DNA of 64,000 nucleotides, taken from NCBI GenBank assembly GCA_024707265.1, contig JANQAB010000006.1, positions 315,001 through 379,000 on the forward strand, in the 5' to 3' direction. A program made the position numbers and the translations under genes. Numbering within the stretch: position 1 is the first letter of the stretch; each line of letters begins with the position of its first letter. This stretch comes from Sporocytophaga sp. Its GTDB lineage: Bacteria; Bacteroidota; Bacteroidia; Cytophagales; Cytophagaceae. This document shows positions 9,901 through 20,243 of this stretch, one piece after another. The notes beneath the pieces were generated by a model. It searched no databases and was not told the DNA's origin. It saw only the letters and a list, made by a program, of their open reading frames with translations.

Positions 9901-9962
9901 ATTTGGGCCTTTGCACTTAGCAGGGCGCAAACCAGTAAAATTACTAAGTAGTATTTTTTCAT
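6945..9962 (-). CDS. Secreted modular GH8 glycoside hydrolase with T9SS type A sorting domain
   Basis: 1005 residues. Parts in order: signal peptide 1-20; GH8 catalytic domain about 25-390; bacterial Ig-like domain about 395-485 (ISKVEFFDGTTSLGS); a carbohydrate-binding-like beta domain about 490-745; Ig-like domain about 750-835; PKD-like domain about 840-925; C-terminal T9SS sorting domain about 930-1005 (EIYPNPATDNLVI, then NLNKGMYFVHI). In the catalytic domain SEGIAYGM carries the likely proton donor Glu90, and ATDAELDAAMAL (141-152) matches the GH8 signature. GH8 members cleave beta-1,4 glucan, xylan or chitosan with inversion; the substrate cannot be settled here. Export by Sec and then the type IX system to the surface or medium is expected. 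The gene appears monocistronic, ending at the terminator at 6891-6925. Confidence 0.94.
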   Translation of the reverse strand: MKKYYLVILLVCALLSAKAQINSGNPAKKFNSNSSYPYGIMPDNLPSGGEYGKSQAAAEAYNAWKSNFVEACSGKGFRVKFDQTQFTVSEGIAYGMLLSAYAGDKALFDGLWQYYNSFKNGNGVMNWKINGCNNTDQYNGATDAELDAAMALIVAADQWPSGNYRTQAQNLIKIIREKEMHPDSKQVLNGDAWGTGNDCRNPSYMSPAYFREYAKIESNQASFWNSATTVANQFLLTNRNSSTGLVSNWAGSNGQSNGCNGPNEYGFESCRNPWRMANDVLWNGPSVATTGADICAKMTNWLKGQESNLKGPLSTSAQSPANGQYKNGTFSTYALAVMGTNSANQSSLNACYNNVVGLGNNEAYFSATLRTVTLFMLTGNWWQPGSNIVSAEVNITTPDNNSTFDLGESVTISATATISSGTISKVEFFDGTTSLGSDNSSPYSISTSTLAGGTHVITAKVYDANNTVVATSAPVHVIIVGSSNVSTTGIVDMFEKSTEHTELTGGKDCSASTRSTSAGIFWWEEVNANTPFAATKTRAGDGKLIYTISQAENKYEAIGFGFGEYCNGTKTPYTVDLTNNAELKMDVSAPETNTTNLELKIQLKDINGKMLVFNKLVVKNGQVRGGGEADWKTGAYYRYEIGFSKNHVTQIGQTLDDTDEQVGPSSLKPGTTVNFKFDFKNAVTVSGSSYPANINLNNSAFDYSKVASVVIIVVNSTDNASYQPMAFTNQKVIFSGVSLGNAAAGIDICTPLAPTATAAPALCEGSTAAALKATALTGMDLQWYGTNQTGGIASTTATVPSTATAGASTYYVSQKAGACESPRTAIAVNVSSGPSSSAGPSQASVVGPTASLSGTGSAVGTWSLVTGPSGTNVTFSPSANSANVNVSGLSTVGTYTFRYTVAGTAPCTAVTSDVDVVVASITSINSVLNSMVEIYPNPATDNLVIDITKVDGSKSVKLVDMLGRVVFEAANENTLNVEMSNLNKGMYFVHIQSESGNLIKSVVKQ

Positions 9963-10238
9963 AGGTTATTATAAATTTTTTAAGCTAAGTAAAACGCTAA
10001 GATATATTTATATCACAAAAAACACAAAATTTATTCGAAAAATACCAAAACGAAAATGATATAAAATTGTTTAGAATTTTTATTCTATTAGTCTAATTTA
10101 CATCACAGACTATTTGGTAATCAAAAGGAACAGTCAAAATGAGGATGCTCTCTGGGAGTAAGATTCAGATATAATTAATTTTTAAAAATTCTTTAAATAT
10201 TGGTTAATTTCTCTGAAAAAATACTCAGTTCGGAATAC

Positions 10239-10688
10239 TTATTTGGTATTAACAAGCTTTCCATCTTCTGAATAATAGAGCTTCACTTTCTTTTTCTTTT
10301 TTTCAACTTCAATAATATACAATCTCCCTCCCTCCTTCTTTATAAATTCCTCAGTATCTTCGACTTTCCATTTTGCATATTCGGAAAGAGAAAAAGCATT
10401 TAGCACATCATAAGGCATGTCTTCCATTTTTATATCTATTTCAGTACCTATGTAAATGCCATCCGGACGAAATATTGCTTCCATTTCTATGCCCTTATTC
10501 ATAAACTCTGCTTCATAAACATTTTCCTTTTTTTCCAACTCCCATTCATAGACGAACATATTAGGATATAATTCATAAAAACTGCTTCTGACTGCATCTG
10601 GCACATCATTCTCAGGTAGCTCCTGTCCTATGACAGATAAGCTGATATTAAAGATAATACATACTGCAATTATTATTTGAGTCTTCAT
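10239..10688 (-). CDS. PepSY-like (DUF2874-type) periplasmic protein
   Basis: 149 residues with a clear signal peptide (about 1-21, ending SVIGQ). The sequence follows the pattern of PepSY-like/DUF2874 proteins of Bacteroidota: VPDAVRSSFYELYP, a WELEKKENVYEAEFMNKGIEMEAIF strand region and then IGTEIDIKMEDMPYDVLNAF, i.e. one full repeat and the start of a second. The function of this family is unknown; related domains inhibit or chaperone proteases. It sits alone, with 276 bp upstream of the GH8 gene that contain nothing I recognise and a 99-bp gap to the lipoprotein gene behind it. No gene partner is evident. Confidence 0.7.
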   Translation of the reverse strand: MKTQIIIAVCIIFNISLSVIGQELPENDVPDAVRSSFYELYPNMFVYEWELEKKENVYEAEFMNKGIEMEAIFRPDGIYIGTEIDIKMEDMPYDVLNAFSLSEYAKWKVEDTEEFIKKEGGRLYIIEVEKKKKKVKLYYSEDGKLVNTK

Positions 10689-10787
10689 ATATATGTTTGT
10701 TATTCCTTATATAGACATTCAACCAAACTATTATCAATTCTACTGTTATTATTTTACTATATTAATTCTTACGAAGAAATCTATTAT

Positions 10788-11772
10788 TTATTCCTTTTCC
10801 AGATATGTTGCAAGTTTGGTCAGATCTTGCTTCATCAGTGTAATATTTGCCTGTAACTGATCAAGCATTCTTGCTCTTGCTTTCAGAGTTTCCGAAGTAT
10901 ACTGACCTCCTTTACCAAAAAACAGTGCTATCATATTCTGCTTATGCATATTTTCCTTTTTTTCCCATTCATAAATAGCTTTCCAGCCTTTTAAAATCTG
11001 AACCCTAAGTGATGGTTCTTCAGGTTTACCGGGATTGTAATAATTGAAATAATACCATACATGCGCCGGAAAAAGCTGAGAAGTTTCCTTTCCATTCCAT
11101 ATTTCCTCCAGGTGATTTCTGGGATGATAAAATGCTACTTTCGGTTTTGATGTAAAAATCATAAAGCCCAATACAGCTTCAGCAATACCACCTCCAACTT
11201 GGATAACATGTTCCATATTTGTGTTATCACTGGTAGCAAATAAAATCCCTGAAGTTATTGTTGCAATTGCTCCAACACTAATAGCAGCCACTGTGAGCCT
11301 TGTTTCTCTGTCATCTTCCCGTTTTTGAAGGTAATAAGAGATCTGATCTGCTCTTTCTTCTTCACAATCAATTTCGGAAGCTACTGCCGATATCTCAAGG
11401 GATGCACGCTGAATAGCATTGGAAAGCCTTCTGTCTAAATCCAGTATTCTTATTTTATTCTCAATACCTGGAGTCGAATTATATTTTTTTTTCTGCATCA
11501 ATATACTCTGAAAGCAAATCAATAATTCCAATAGCATTTGCTATTTTCAAACCATCTTCCGAAAAACGACCTAAAAGTGCTGTATCCAAATTAAGATTAT
11601 AAAAAGGCTTTGGGAAGTCTTCTACTGCATAGTTATAGAGATTCTGCTGATTACAATTAGAATTTAGCTCCTGAATAGAAGCTAGTTTCGAACTTTTGCA
11701 CGAAACAAAAACAAGAATAGGAATTACAATTCCTGCATACTTAAATATCTGTTTAACTCCCTTTGAATACAT
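10788..11772 (-). CDS. Unknown lipoprotein, broken in an A9 run
   Basis: Two overlapping minus-strand frames form one gene. Frame one (11772-11479, 97 residues) begins MYSKGVKQ, has a signal peptide with lipobox VFVSC and ends DAEKKI-stop. The second frame (to 10788) continues immediately with KYNSTPGIENKIR. The switch is at a run of nine A (minus strand; T at 11484-11492); eight A would give one continuous lipoprotein of about 327 residues. The restored protein has an alpha-helical N-terminal half, a glycine-rich hydrophobic hairpin (ISVGAIATITSGILF and GGGIAEAVLGFMIF) that may insert in a membrane, and a helical C-terminus. I recognise no family. The downstream ORF can also begin at an ATG (11498) overlapping the first ORF by 20 bases, so two separate proteins are possible but less likely. 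Confidence 0.6.
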
Positions 11773-12283
11773 ATAGAAGGAAATCGGTCTTTCATTAAAT
11801 TGAAAAATGTAATTATGTTTTAAAAATAGAATCCAATTCTGGAAAAAAATAAGAATGTTCCTTCAAATAAGACTTAGCGGATAAAAAAATATAAAAACAG
11901 ACCTGTTATCCAATTATCGAAAAATGAGGTATAGAACCACCAAATACAACAGTTTCCTGATAATTAAACAAACAGGTCGTTTTATTTAATAAACCGGTAA
12001 TCTGCAAATCGAACTGATGATTGAACCACCAAATGCATTCAGTATTGAAATGAAATTTCCGGGCTATATCATAGAGCATATCAGAACTGGCTGGCAGGTT
12101 TTGACCAAACCCAATACCCTACCAAACTGATAGACAAATATAAAATATATTAAAAGGCCATTGCAAGACTTTTTGAATCTTTTCGTGGAGATTACCTATA
12201 ATAAGAAATAGAAATATTCCACAAGGGAGTGTCACCTATATTGGATTGAAGCTTCATTTAAAAATTGAGGTCCGCATTTAATA
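11773..12283. other. Intergenic region with possible gene remnant
   Basis: An imperfect inverted repeat lies at 11894-11907 and 11971-11983 (gacctgtt / aacaggtc core). The phrase gaaccaccaaat occurs twice (about 11933 and 12024). From 12027 to 12200 the plus strand can be read in protein-like fragments such as FPGYIIEH and, in another frame, KAIARLFESFRGDYL, but with stop codons and frame changes and no start. It may be a decayed gene or mobile fragment; I could not identify it. Confidence 0.3.
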
Positions 12284-15200
12284 TCAGTCCCTTTCGCTGT
12301 TTTTCCTGGCATTGCTCAATTTCTTCAATCTCCATTTAAAAAAGCTAAAGTAAATGCTAGGTAAAACAATTGGTATAAGAAGGAGGCAAGTCAGCAAGCC
12401 TCCTATTATTACTGTTGCCAATGGTCTTTGAATATCTGATCCTATACCATGACTTGAGGCGGCGGGAAGTAATCCAATGAGAGCTACCGTGATCATCATC
12501 ACAATAGGTTTTATCTGAATCAGTGATATTGAGATAATCCTTATCCTGAGTTCTTTCAGGTCAGTAAATGCTAAAGATAAATCCCTCAACTCCCGATTGT
12601 AGGAGGAGACGAGTAATACTCCTGCCATAATTGCCACTCCAAATAAAGATACAAACCCCACGCCTGCGGAAACATTAAAGTAGTAACCTCTCACCCAAAG
12701 AGCTGTTAGTCCACCAAGTATTCCAATTGGCAGACAAAGAATTGTAATCAGCATACTGATTGCATCTTTGTATAGAATAAATAACAGGAGACCTATCAGT
12801 AATAAAGTAAATGGAATGGTATATGACAATTGATTGGTAACCCTGTCGAGGTTTTCAAATTGCCCACCCAATGTCGTTTTGAACTTTCTGGAAAGCTTCA
12901 TGGACTTTATTTTTCTAGCTACCTCTTTTGCAAAGCTCCCTTGATCTCTTCCTCTTATATTGGCTCTAACAGTAATAATCCTTTTACCTTCAGCCCTGTA
13001 GATATTTGTTTGCCCGTCTACCATCCGGATATCTGCAAGTTCGCTCATAGGTATCTGACTTCCGGTAATAGAAGGCACTAACATTTTCTTTATAGCCTCT
13101 ATTGAACTTCTGCTTTCCGGAAGAAACCTGATAACAAGATCAAATCTTTTCGTTCCTTCATAAACAGTGCTTATTGTTTTACCTCCAATTGCGGCTTCTA
13201 TCATAAGTTGAATATCACTCACATTGATACCATATCTGGCAGCATTTTCCCTGTTAATATTTACAACAATCTGACCTTGGGAACCTTCCTGCTCAATGCC
13301 TACATCGCTTGCTCCAGGTATTTTTTCAATAATTCCATTTAGCCTGTCTCCAACACTTCTTATCTCTGTAAGATTTTCTCCGGAAATAGTCACAGCAAGA
13401 TCTGCCGCACTACCATTTACTACCTCTGTCACTTGGTCAATAATAGGCTGACCAAATGCAAAATAAGCTCCAGGAAATGCCGCTTTAAGTTCGCTTTTCA
13501 ACTTTAAAACAAGCTCAGCTTTTGATGTATCATTTACCCATTCATTATAAGGATTAAGATTTATAAGGATTTCAGTTCTGTTGGCACCGAATGGATCTGT
13601 TCCTTCATCGTTTCTTCCTGTTTGGGTAAGGATGCTCTTAACCTGCCTGTGTTTTGATATAATCTTTCTTATTTCAGGGGCAAGCTTTGCACTTTTATGA
13701 ATTGAAATGCCGCTTGGTAAATTACATCTGAAAAAAATTGATCCCTCATCAAGGGGAGGCAAAAATTCAGTACCCGTACGAACTGCCAGAAAAGCAATTC
13801 CGGTGATGATCAGAAAGATTAAAAAAAACCAAAATTAGGTATTTGCATTGTTCTAATCAGTACCAATTCATAAGGTTTTATTTTCTTTAATGGAGCTATT
13901 ACCTTTCTACTTATATCAGCCAAAGATGAGAGCATATTGTTTCTGGTATTGTAAAACTTTTCTCCTACTGCTTCAAATTTCTTTTTATAAATAAACGAGA
14001 TAAACACCGGAACCACTGTAATAGAACAGATAAACGAACCTAGTATGGCGAAAGAAATTGTGAAGGCCATTGGAGAGAACAGCTTTCCTTCTATTCTTTG
14101 CATTGCAAACAAAGGCGTGTATGCTATGATTATAATAACAACAGAAAAGAATAACTCCTTCCCAATCTCCCGAGCAGAATGAGTTGTGAAATTATAAATC
14201 CCGTTTTTCCTGTCTCCCACCGGGGCTGACTTAATAGATCTGACAAGATGTTCTACCATGATACAAGCACCATCAACTATGATCCCAAAATCTATAGCTC
14301 CAAGAGAAAGTAGATTAGCTGGAATTCCGGTTATCTTCATCATAATAAAAGAAAATAATAAAGCCACCGGAATAGTAATAGCGACAACCAAAGCAGAACT
14401 GAAGCTCCCCAGAAATACAACCAGTACAATTACCACAATTGTAATACCCTCAATCAGCGTACGAGATACTGTTTTTAGGGTAAAATCTATCAGATTGGAT
14501 CTGTCATAGATCACATGAATTTCAACACCCTCGGGCAAATCATTACTGATCACTTCGTTTAGTTTTTCCTTCAGTCTTTTCAAGGTTTCTTTGGTATCTT
14601 CTCCCCTCTTTAATAACACGATGCCTTCAGTACCAGAATTTTCAAAAATTCCCTCTGCAGGAATGGAATAACCTAAAATACCGGAAGGATAAGGAGGCCC
14701 GATTTCAATACTGGCAACATCTTCCAGAAATATTGGAACGCCTCCGGAGGAAGAGATAACTATTTTCCTGAGATCGTGAACATTTGTAACAGCACCAATT
14801 CCTCTTACAGCAAAGCCTTGTTCGCCTCTTTCAATAATATTACCTCCTGTATTCAGGTTATTATCTTCGACTGATGAGATAAGGTCTTTTAAAGTAAGAT
14901 TATATTTCTTTAATCGCTCTGGACTGGTCAGAACCTGATATTGTTTCACTGGACCTCCAAATGAACTGATGTCAGCAATGCCGATGGTTTGTAAGAGTTT
15001 AGGAATGATTACCCAATCGTTAAGGGTTTTGAGATCCATTGGTGTATAGTTCTCATTTCCCCGGACCACATACCTCAGAATTTCCCCTGTTGGAGAAGAC
15101 AATGGCCCAAGCTCAGGTACAACGCCAGGCGGAAGCTGAGCATTCTTTAGCTTTTCAGACACATATTGTCTGGCAAAAAAATCTTCAACATTGTCCTCAA

Positions 15201-15489
15201 AAGTAAGCTGGACAACAGACAATCCAAAGATGGTTCTGGACCTTCTGAATATAACACCTGGCACGCTGTTCAGACTTCTTTCAATGGGCATTGTTACCTG
15301 CTGCTCGACCTCTTCAGCAGCACGTCCCTGGTATTGTGTTATAATGACAACATTGGTGTCCGAAATATCAGGGTATGCTTCTATCCTGAGAATCGTATAA
15401 ACATAAATCCCCCCGACAATCACTGCAAGGATTCCGACAATGGGTAACCACCTGTTTTTGAGAGAAAAGGCAATAACTTTTGAAATCAT
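12284..15489 (-). CDS. cusA: Heavy-metal RND efflux pump, CusA/CzcA family (frameshifted in T8 run)
   Basis: Inner-membrane RND transporter exporting metal ions (Cu/Ag or Co/Zn/Cd) by proton antiport. Two frames meet at 13821-13828: the N-terminal half (556 codons, ends PNFGFF-stop) and the C-terminal half, which continues as LIFLIITGIAFLAVRTGTEFLPPLDEGSI. One extra T in the run restores a protein of about 1068 residues, normal for the family. Motifs: AYPDISDTNV near the N-terminus, the TM4 proton-relay segment AIDFGIIVDGACIMVEH with its conserved Asp, and LPPLDEGSI in the second porter domain. The start at 15489 has the typical MISKVIAFSLKNR. It is last in a minus-strand operon after the membrane fusion protein (11-bp gap). 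Cation specificity cannot be assigned with confidence. Confidence 0.88.
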
Positions 15490-15500
15490 CTGCCAGGAAA

Positions 15501-16461
15501 TTAATAGCCAAAACTTAAACCTTTCAATAGCATTGCCCCTGCATACACAATAGAATCGCCCTCTTCTATACCGTCCAAAAGAATGATATCTTCTCCCATC
15601 TCATTTTCAGTAATGACTTCCTTCCGCTTTATAATACTCCTGTCCTTTACAAAAACATAATTTTTTCCCTTCTACAGATATAACAGAAGAGACAGGTACC
15701 GATAAAGCATTTTCTTCTTCAATAGGAAATTTTACTTTAGCAAACATTCCAGGCTTAAATCTTTCACCAGGATTAGCCAGTGTGATCCTTACCTTCGCAG
15801 TTCGTGTTTGCTTGTCAAGCACATCACCCACTGCCGTTATTTTTCCGAAAAACTTTTCACCTGGATAAGATGTAAAAAGAACAGTACAGGACTTACCATT
15901 TTTAAGACTTCCGATAATATTTTCAGGGACATTAGAAATAAGCCAGATGTTACCGGGAGGAATATCCGTCATTGTAATAGGGTCAAATCCACGCATACGT
16001 AGTTGTCCTTCTTTCTCAGCCATTTCAGTAGCAGCATCAGTAAGTCCGGTTTCAGCCTGCTTCAGCTCAGTACCTGTTGCAGCTTTATGAGCGTACATAT
16101 CCTTCACTCTTTGGAGATAATCCGAATCTCTCTTATAATGTGCTATACTTTGCAGGTACTCCGTATAAAGCTGATTCAGCTCTTCATCATCAAACAGGAT
16201 AATGGTATGGGCTTCTTTCAATCTGGGTTTTAAAATACTGGCGACAACGGTTGCCGGAGCCATATATTCACTGTTAAGAGCTTTTTTCGTAGCGACTATA
16301 GTTTTAAAAACTCCATTCTCATTTTTAAGAACTATAACCTGTCCGTTGTTCTTAACAACTGGATCTGAAAAATCACTATTACTTGTTTTCTCCTGATCCT
16401 TCTGGCAAGAAACAAACAACAGGATTATAATTATATAAATAATGTATTTATAATCTAACAT
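15501..16461 (-). CDS. cusB: Membrane fusion (periplasmic adaptor) lipoprotein of RND metal efflux, frameshifted
   Basis: HlyD/CusB-type adaptor linking the RND pump to the outer-membrane factor. It starts at ATG 16461 (MLDYKYIIYI); the ORF could be extended to a TTG at 16476 but that overlaps the upstream gene. The signal peptide ends in LLFVSC, so it is a lipoprotein. A helical hairpin (about 90-150), then the beta-barrel with GKITAVGDVLDKQTRTAKVRI and RFKPGMFAKVKF, are classic for the family. In the frame as given it ends prematurely (KKLCFCKG...). Removing one A from the A6 run (T at 15661-15666) gives KNYVFVKDRSIIKRKEV and continues to a stop at 15501, restoring the usual C-terminal domain. 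It is the middle gene of the operon. Confidence 0.85.
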
Positions 16462-16472
16462 AACTAATGATA

Positions 16473-17724
16473 TCAAAGCGTTAATTTGTCTAATGCTGAC
16501 GCCACATACAGTAATTCAATCTGACTTCTTTTGAGATCATATTGCGCCTGGTTGAATATGAGCATGGCATCATAATAAGTTCTCTGCGCTTCCAAAAAGT
16601 CAATGATAGTAGTATTGCTCTTTAGATAAGCATACCTGACAATTTCAAGCACCTCTTTAGATTGATTCAGAATCAACTGAACCTGTATTACATTATCCTT
16701 TTTCTGAAGATAGGTACTATAGCTATTACTCAATTCTATCTTCACTTGCAGTTTCAATGCTTCAAAAGCTGTTTCAGACTTCAGCTTCATTACTTTCGCT
16801 TTTTGAATCTCACCTTGGTTTCTGTCAAAAAAAGGAATAGGGAAAGTGAGATATGTTCCATAATAGCTTACCGAATTTTGAGGATTGTATATACCACCAG
16901 CTTCTAAATTAGGCATAGCGTATGCCTTCTGAAGTTTCTCATTGACTTTACTCAGATCTTTTTCATAATTCAAAGCAGCAATATCAGGTCTTTTCTCAAA
17001 AGCTATCCTCAGCATAGTATCCAATGGTTCTATCAATGACTCTGAGAACAAGCTATCGGAAGCTTCAATTACAAGAGAATCACTGGTACCCAAAAGTACC
17101 TCTAGCGTTTTAAGCTCATTAAGATAGGTTCTCATGGTATTGCGTTCCTGTAAAGAATATTGCTCGAACAGAATTTTAGTCCTTATCAGTTCTGAGGGAG
17201 TTATTACTTCATTTTTCAGCCTTACCTTATTTATATTAACCAGCGTATCAATATTGGCTTTTACTGTTTCCAGAAGATCCATATTCTTGTTATAAAGCCA
17301 TAGTTCGAGATATTTGAGCGAGACGTTCAATAATAAATTACGCTCTGTATCCTGAATGTTTTTTTTAGTGATATAGGAGTTTACTTCAGCATATTCAATT
17401 TTATAAGCTCTCTTATGAAATGTCTGAAACTGCTTGGTAAATTGATACCATACCTGTCTGTTGGAAGCATTTAAATAGCCTCCTCTATCAGGATATGGAC
17501 TGTTTCTTCCAGTGCCAATCTGAAGAAACTGATTATTAAATATGGGGTTTGGCCTAAGTCCTGCAGATACAATATCAGCATTTGCCATTGAGGAATCGTA
17601 AACAACAGCTTTCAGAAAGAGGTTATTTTTTTCTTGATAAACTTAAAGCCTCTTTAAATGAAACCTTTGTTTGGGCAAATACAGAATGAACGCATAGAAC
17701 AAAAACCAGATAAATGTTTTTCAT
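16473..17724 (-). CDS. cusC: TolC-like outer-membrane factor of RND metal efflux, frameshifted
   Basis: Outer-membrane channel of the tripartite pump. The true start is ATG 17724 (MKNIYLVFV) with a signal peptide ending SVFAQ. After FKEALSLSRK the frame hits a stop; deleting one A from the A7 run (T at 17626-17632) leads directly into NNLFLKAVVYDSSMANADIVSAGLRPNP and on to the stop at 16473, for about 416 residues. ALSLSRKNN and AGLRPNPIF are hallmarks of CzcC/CusC-type factors, and the long helices around 100-200 and 300-400 contain the expected repeat. Its stop lies 12 bp from the adaptor's ATG. All three genes of this operon carry the same kind of break. Confidence 0.87.
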
Positions 17725-18261
17725 TCTAATGGAATAATTAAAAGAAGTAATAAAAGGGATTTTTGTTTTCTGAAAGAACTCCAGAAAAACAACTATTTTA
17801 GAAAGTACAGAGAGTGAAACGTACAAGTGAAAGCTTTTCCTGTAGAGATACAATTCTGTTCTCTTCAAAGAATCTTCTTATTATCGATAGATCTTTAGGA
17901 AATAAAAAAACTGCTAAAAAAAGGGAATAACTAAATACATAACCTTTACAAAGAATCGGCTCCTTCTTCCATTTTCAATGATTAACCCAGTAAGGGTTAA
18001 TATCTTCTTTTCCTAGCTCCAATTACCGGAAAGGAAGAAAACTTCGAAAACAAGGCTTGACCAGGATAAGAATTACAAAAGCTATGTAAAATTTATATCA
18101 ATTATTCAAAAAATCTACATTACTGGAATATTAAAACCCGCGTTAACTACACCTTCATAGTGAAGCCTGTACACTGTTTCCGTAATTCCATGAGATTAGG
18201 TTCTGTCCGCAAGGAATCACAGTTGTTAAATTAATTACTATCCCGAAAATAGGTTTAAATA
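17725..18261. other. Intergenic region upstream of the metal efflux operon
   Basis: About 540 bp without a supported gene. It should contain the efflux operon promoter, but I found no good TAnnTTTG match. A perfect dyad attaaccc-N5-gggttaat at 17981-18001 could be an operator or a hairpin. The remainder shows nothing I recognise. Confidence 0.5.
17981..18001. promoter_or_regulatory. Dyad attaaccc-N5-gggttaat upstream of efflux operon
   Basis: A perfect 8-bp inverted repeat with a 5-base centre, about 257 bp upstream of the outer-membrane factor start. It could bind a dimeric metal-responsive regulator, but its distance from the start and its small size leave it uncertain; it could equally be a short hairpin. 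Confidence 0.28.
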
Positions 18262-20126
18262 TTAATACAATGTTGTTATAGCACCTCTGCTTCTTCCTTT
18301 TGGCATTATAGCTGGCAAGTAAATTAAACCTGAATAATTGGTCTCTTTAGGTTCATTTTGACTATTTTGCCACCTGGCAATTACCTTCAAAGTATTTTGC
18401 AAAAACAGAACCTTCGCCAGACTTCTTTGTATTTTACCATTGAAAGTTTTGGGAATGGAGGAAGGGAAAGTAAGGCAAACCATATAAGGTTCTATTCCAT
18501 TAATATTAAAAACATCACTGCGAATTTTTTTCCAGAAGCTCTTCTACACTTACTTTATTTATTGCATCTCTAGACACTTCCTGCACTACAACTAATACCT
18601 CTTTATTCTCTTTGATTATTGTAAAAGCTGCACAACATCCTTTCCTTAAAGCAGGATGGCTATAAGATACACTGTGTTCAATAAAGTGTGGATAATGAAT
18701 CGCTCCATTTAATACAATCAGATCCTTTAGCCTACCAGTAATGAATAATTCATCACTTTTGATAAATCCAAGATCTCCTGTTTTGAGAAATTTGATACCA
18801 TTGTAAAAATGTTCCCTTGAAAATTCTAAATTGTCATAAAAGTTTAAAGCCAAGCCGGAATCAGCAATTAATATTTCTCCGACAGCTCCATCCTCAAGCT
18901 TGTGGCCACTTTTGGGATCAATGATCATAACCTGATAGTTGTTCAGAACCTTACCATAACTAATAAGTTTCACACAATCCTTCTCAAGGGGTGTTTCCAC
19001 AGCAATATGGTTTCTGAAAAGCGATTTAATGAAGTTGCGTGCTGTTACCCCCCTTCCAAAACTTCCATCAGATACCAATGGAGCAGCCTCTGTTAGTCCG
19101 TATACTGGGACAAAAGCTTTGGGTGAAAATCCACAAACGGTGAATTTATTGGTAAACCTTTCCAGAGTTTCCTGCTTTACAGAATCCCCTCCGTTAAATG
19201 CAATTTTCCAATGTCTCAAATCAAGCTCAGAGAGCTGTTCATCCTTGATTTTATGACAACACATTTCAAAGGCAAAATTCGGCCCTCCACTAATTACTTT
19301 ACCTCTTCCTTTAAGGTTACTTATTTCTTTTAGCCAGTTAAAAGGCTTTTTAATAAAGATTAGTGGCTCCATCAGAGTTGTTTGTATTCCTGAAAATACA
19401 GGAGCAATAACTCCACTTAAAAATCCCATATCATGATATGGATGAAGACAGCTTACTATATTCGTGTCAGAGTTAACATCAAATGCATTGACAAACTGCA
19501 AGGAGTTCAGATAAAGGGATCTATGTGTTACTTCTATCCTTTTGGGAATACCCGTAGTTCCTGCGGAATACTGTATCAAAGCTACCTGATTGCTGTTATA
19601 GGAATCCTCTTTTCTTTTTTCTGAGAACGCCATTTGCCTTTATTATATCTGAAGGTATCCATAATAGGTCAAAGAGGGCTTTTAGTTTTTTGTTTTTTTC
19701 TAATTCAGCTGAATTTTGTATTCTGTTCTTTGCTTCAAAGTCATCCAGTTGAGAAAGTACAGAATTGGTGCATAGGACAAGGTCAGGATTACAATCTTCT
19801 GCAATAGTAATGAGACGATCTATATTTTCGCTATCCGGAGGATATGAAAGCACCGGTATAATATCAGCATAAAGACAGGCAAAAAATGCGACTATAAAAT
19901 CAAGACCTGAGGGATATAACAGCAAGACCTTATCGCCTGATACGGTCTTTTCCTTTAGCACAAATGCAAGTGCCTTCGCTTTTCTTCCCAAATCTTTACA
20001 TGTCAGAGAAAGATACCCTTCCTTTGTTTCTTGCAGAAATCTGAATGCAACAAAATTTGGTTTTGAGGTAATCAGAGAATCCAGCTTATCTGTGAGGAAA
20101 ATAAAATCTTTTTCTGTCGTTTCCAT
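18262..20126 (-). CDS. Stand-alone fatty acyl-AMP ligase (FAAL), two frameshifts
   Basis: ANL-superfamily enzyme that activates fatty acids as acyl-adenylates. Three consecutive frames make one protein of about 620 residues. Segment one (from ATG 20126) has LLLYPSGLDFIVAFFACLYADIIPVLSYPP, a FAAL hallmark. Deleting one A in the A6 run at 19615-19620 joins it to QVALIQYSAGTTGIPKRIEVTH, the nucleotide-binding P-loop; VYGLTEAAPLVS and LKTGDLGFI follow. Deleting one A in the A7 run at 18525-18531 joins that to SSIPKTFNGKIQRS, the C-terminal subdomain with the catalytic Lys. FAALs normally hand the acyl group to a carrier protein, but no acyl carrier protein, polyketide synthase or peptide synthetase is next to it, so the acceptor is unknown. 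GTTG replaces the more common GSTG. Confidence 0.87.
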
Positions 20127-20243
20127 ATCATTTCACTTTATTGTCCTTTCAAAAGTAGAGACGACAAATAGCAAAATCTATACGGCAAAATAAGGATTTC
20201 AAAAATATCCCTTTTTACGGGAGGGAAATGTGGCTGAATGCAG

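Noticed and set aside
13821..13828. Programmed ribosomal frameshifting as the explanation for the cusA break
   Set aside because: The same kind of break occurs in many unrelated genes, with no conserved stimulatory structure seen, so sequence error is the simpler reading.
18262..18483. A separate 73-residue gene after the FAAL
   Set aside because: Its sequence is the C-terminal subdomain of FAAL (SIPKTFNGKIQRS) and joins the preceding frame by deletion of one A.
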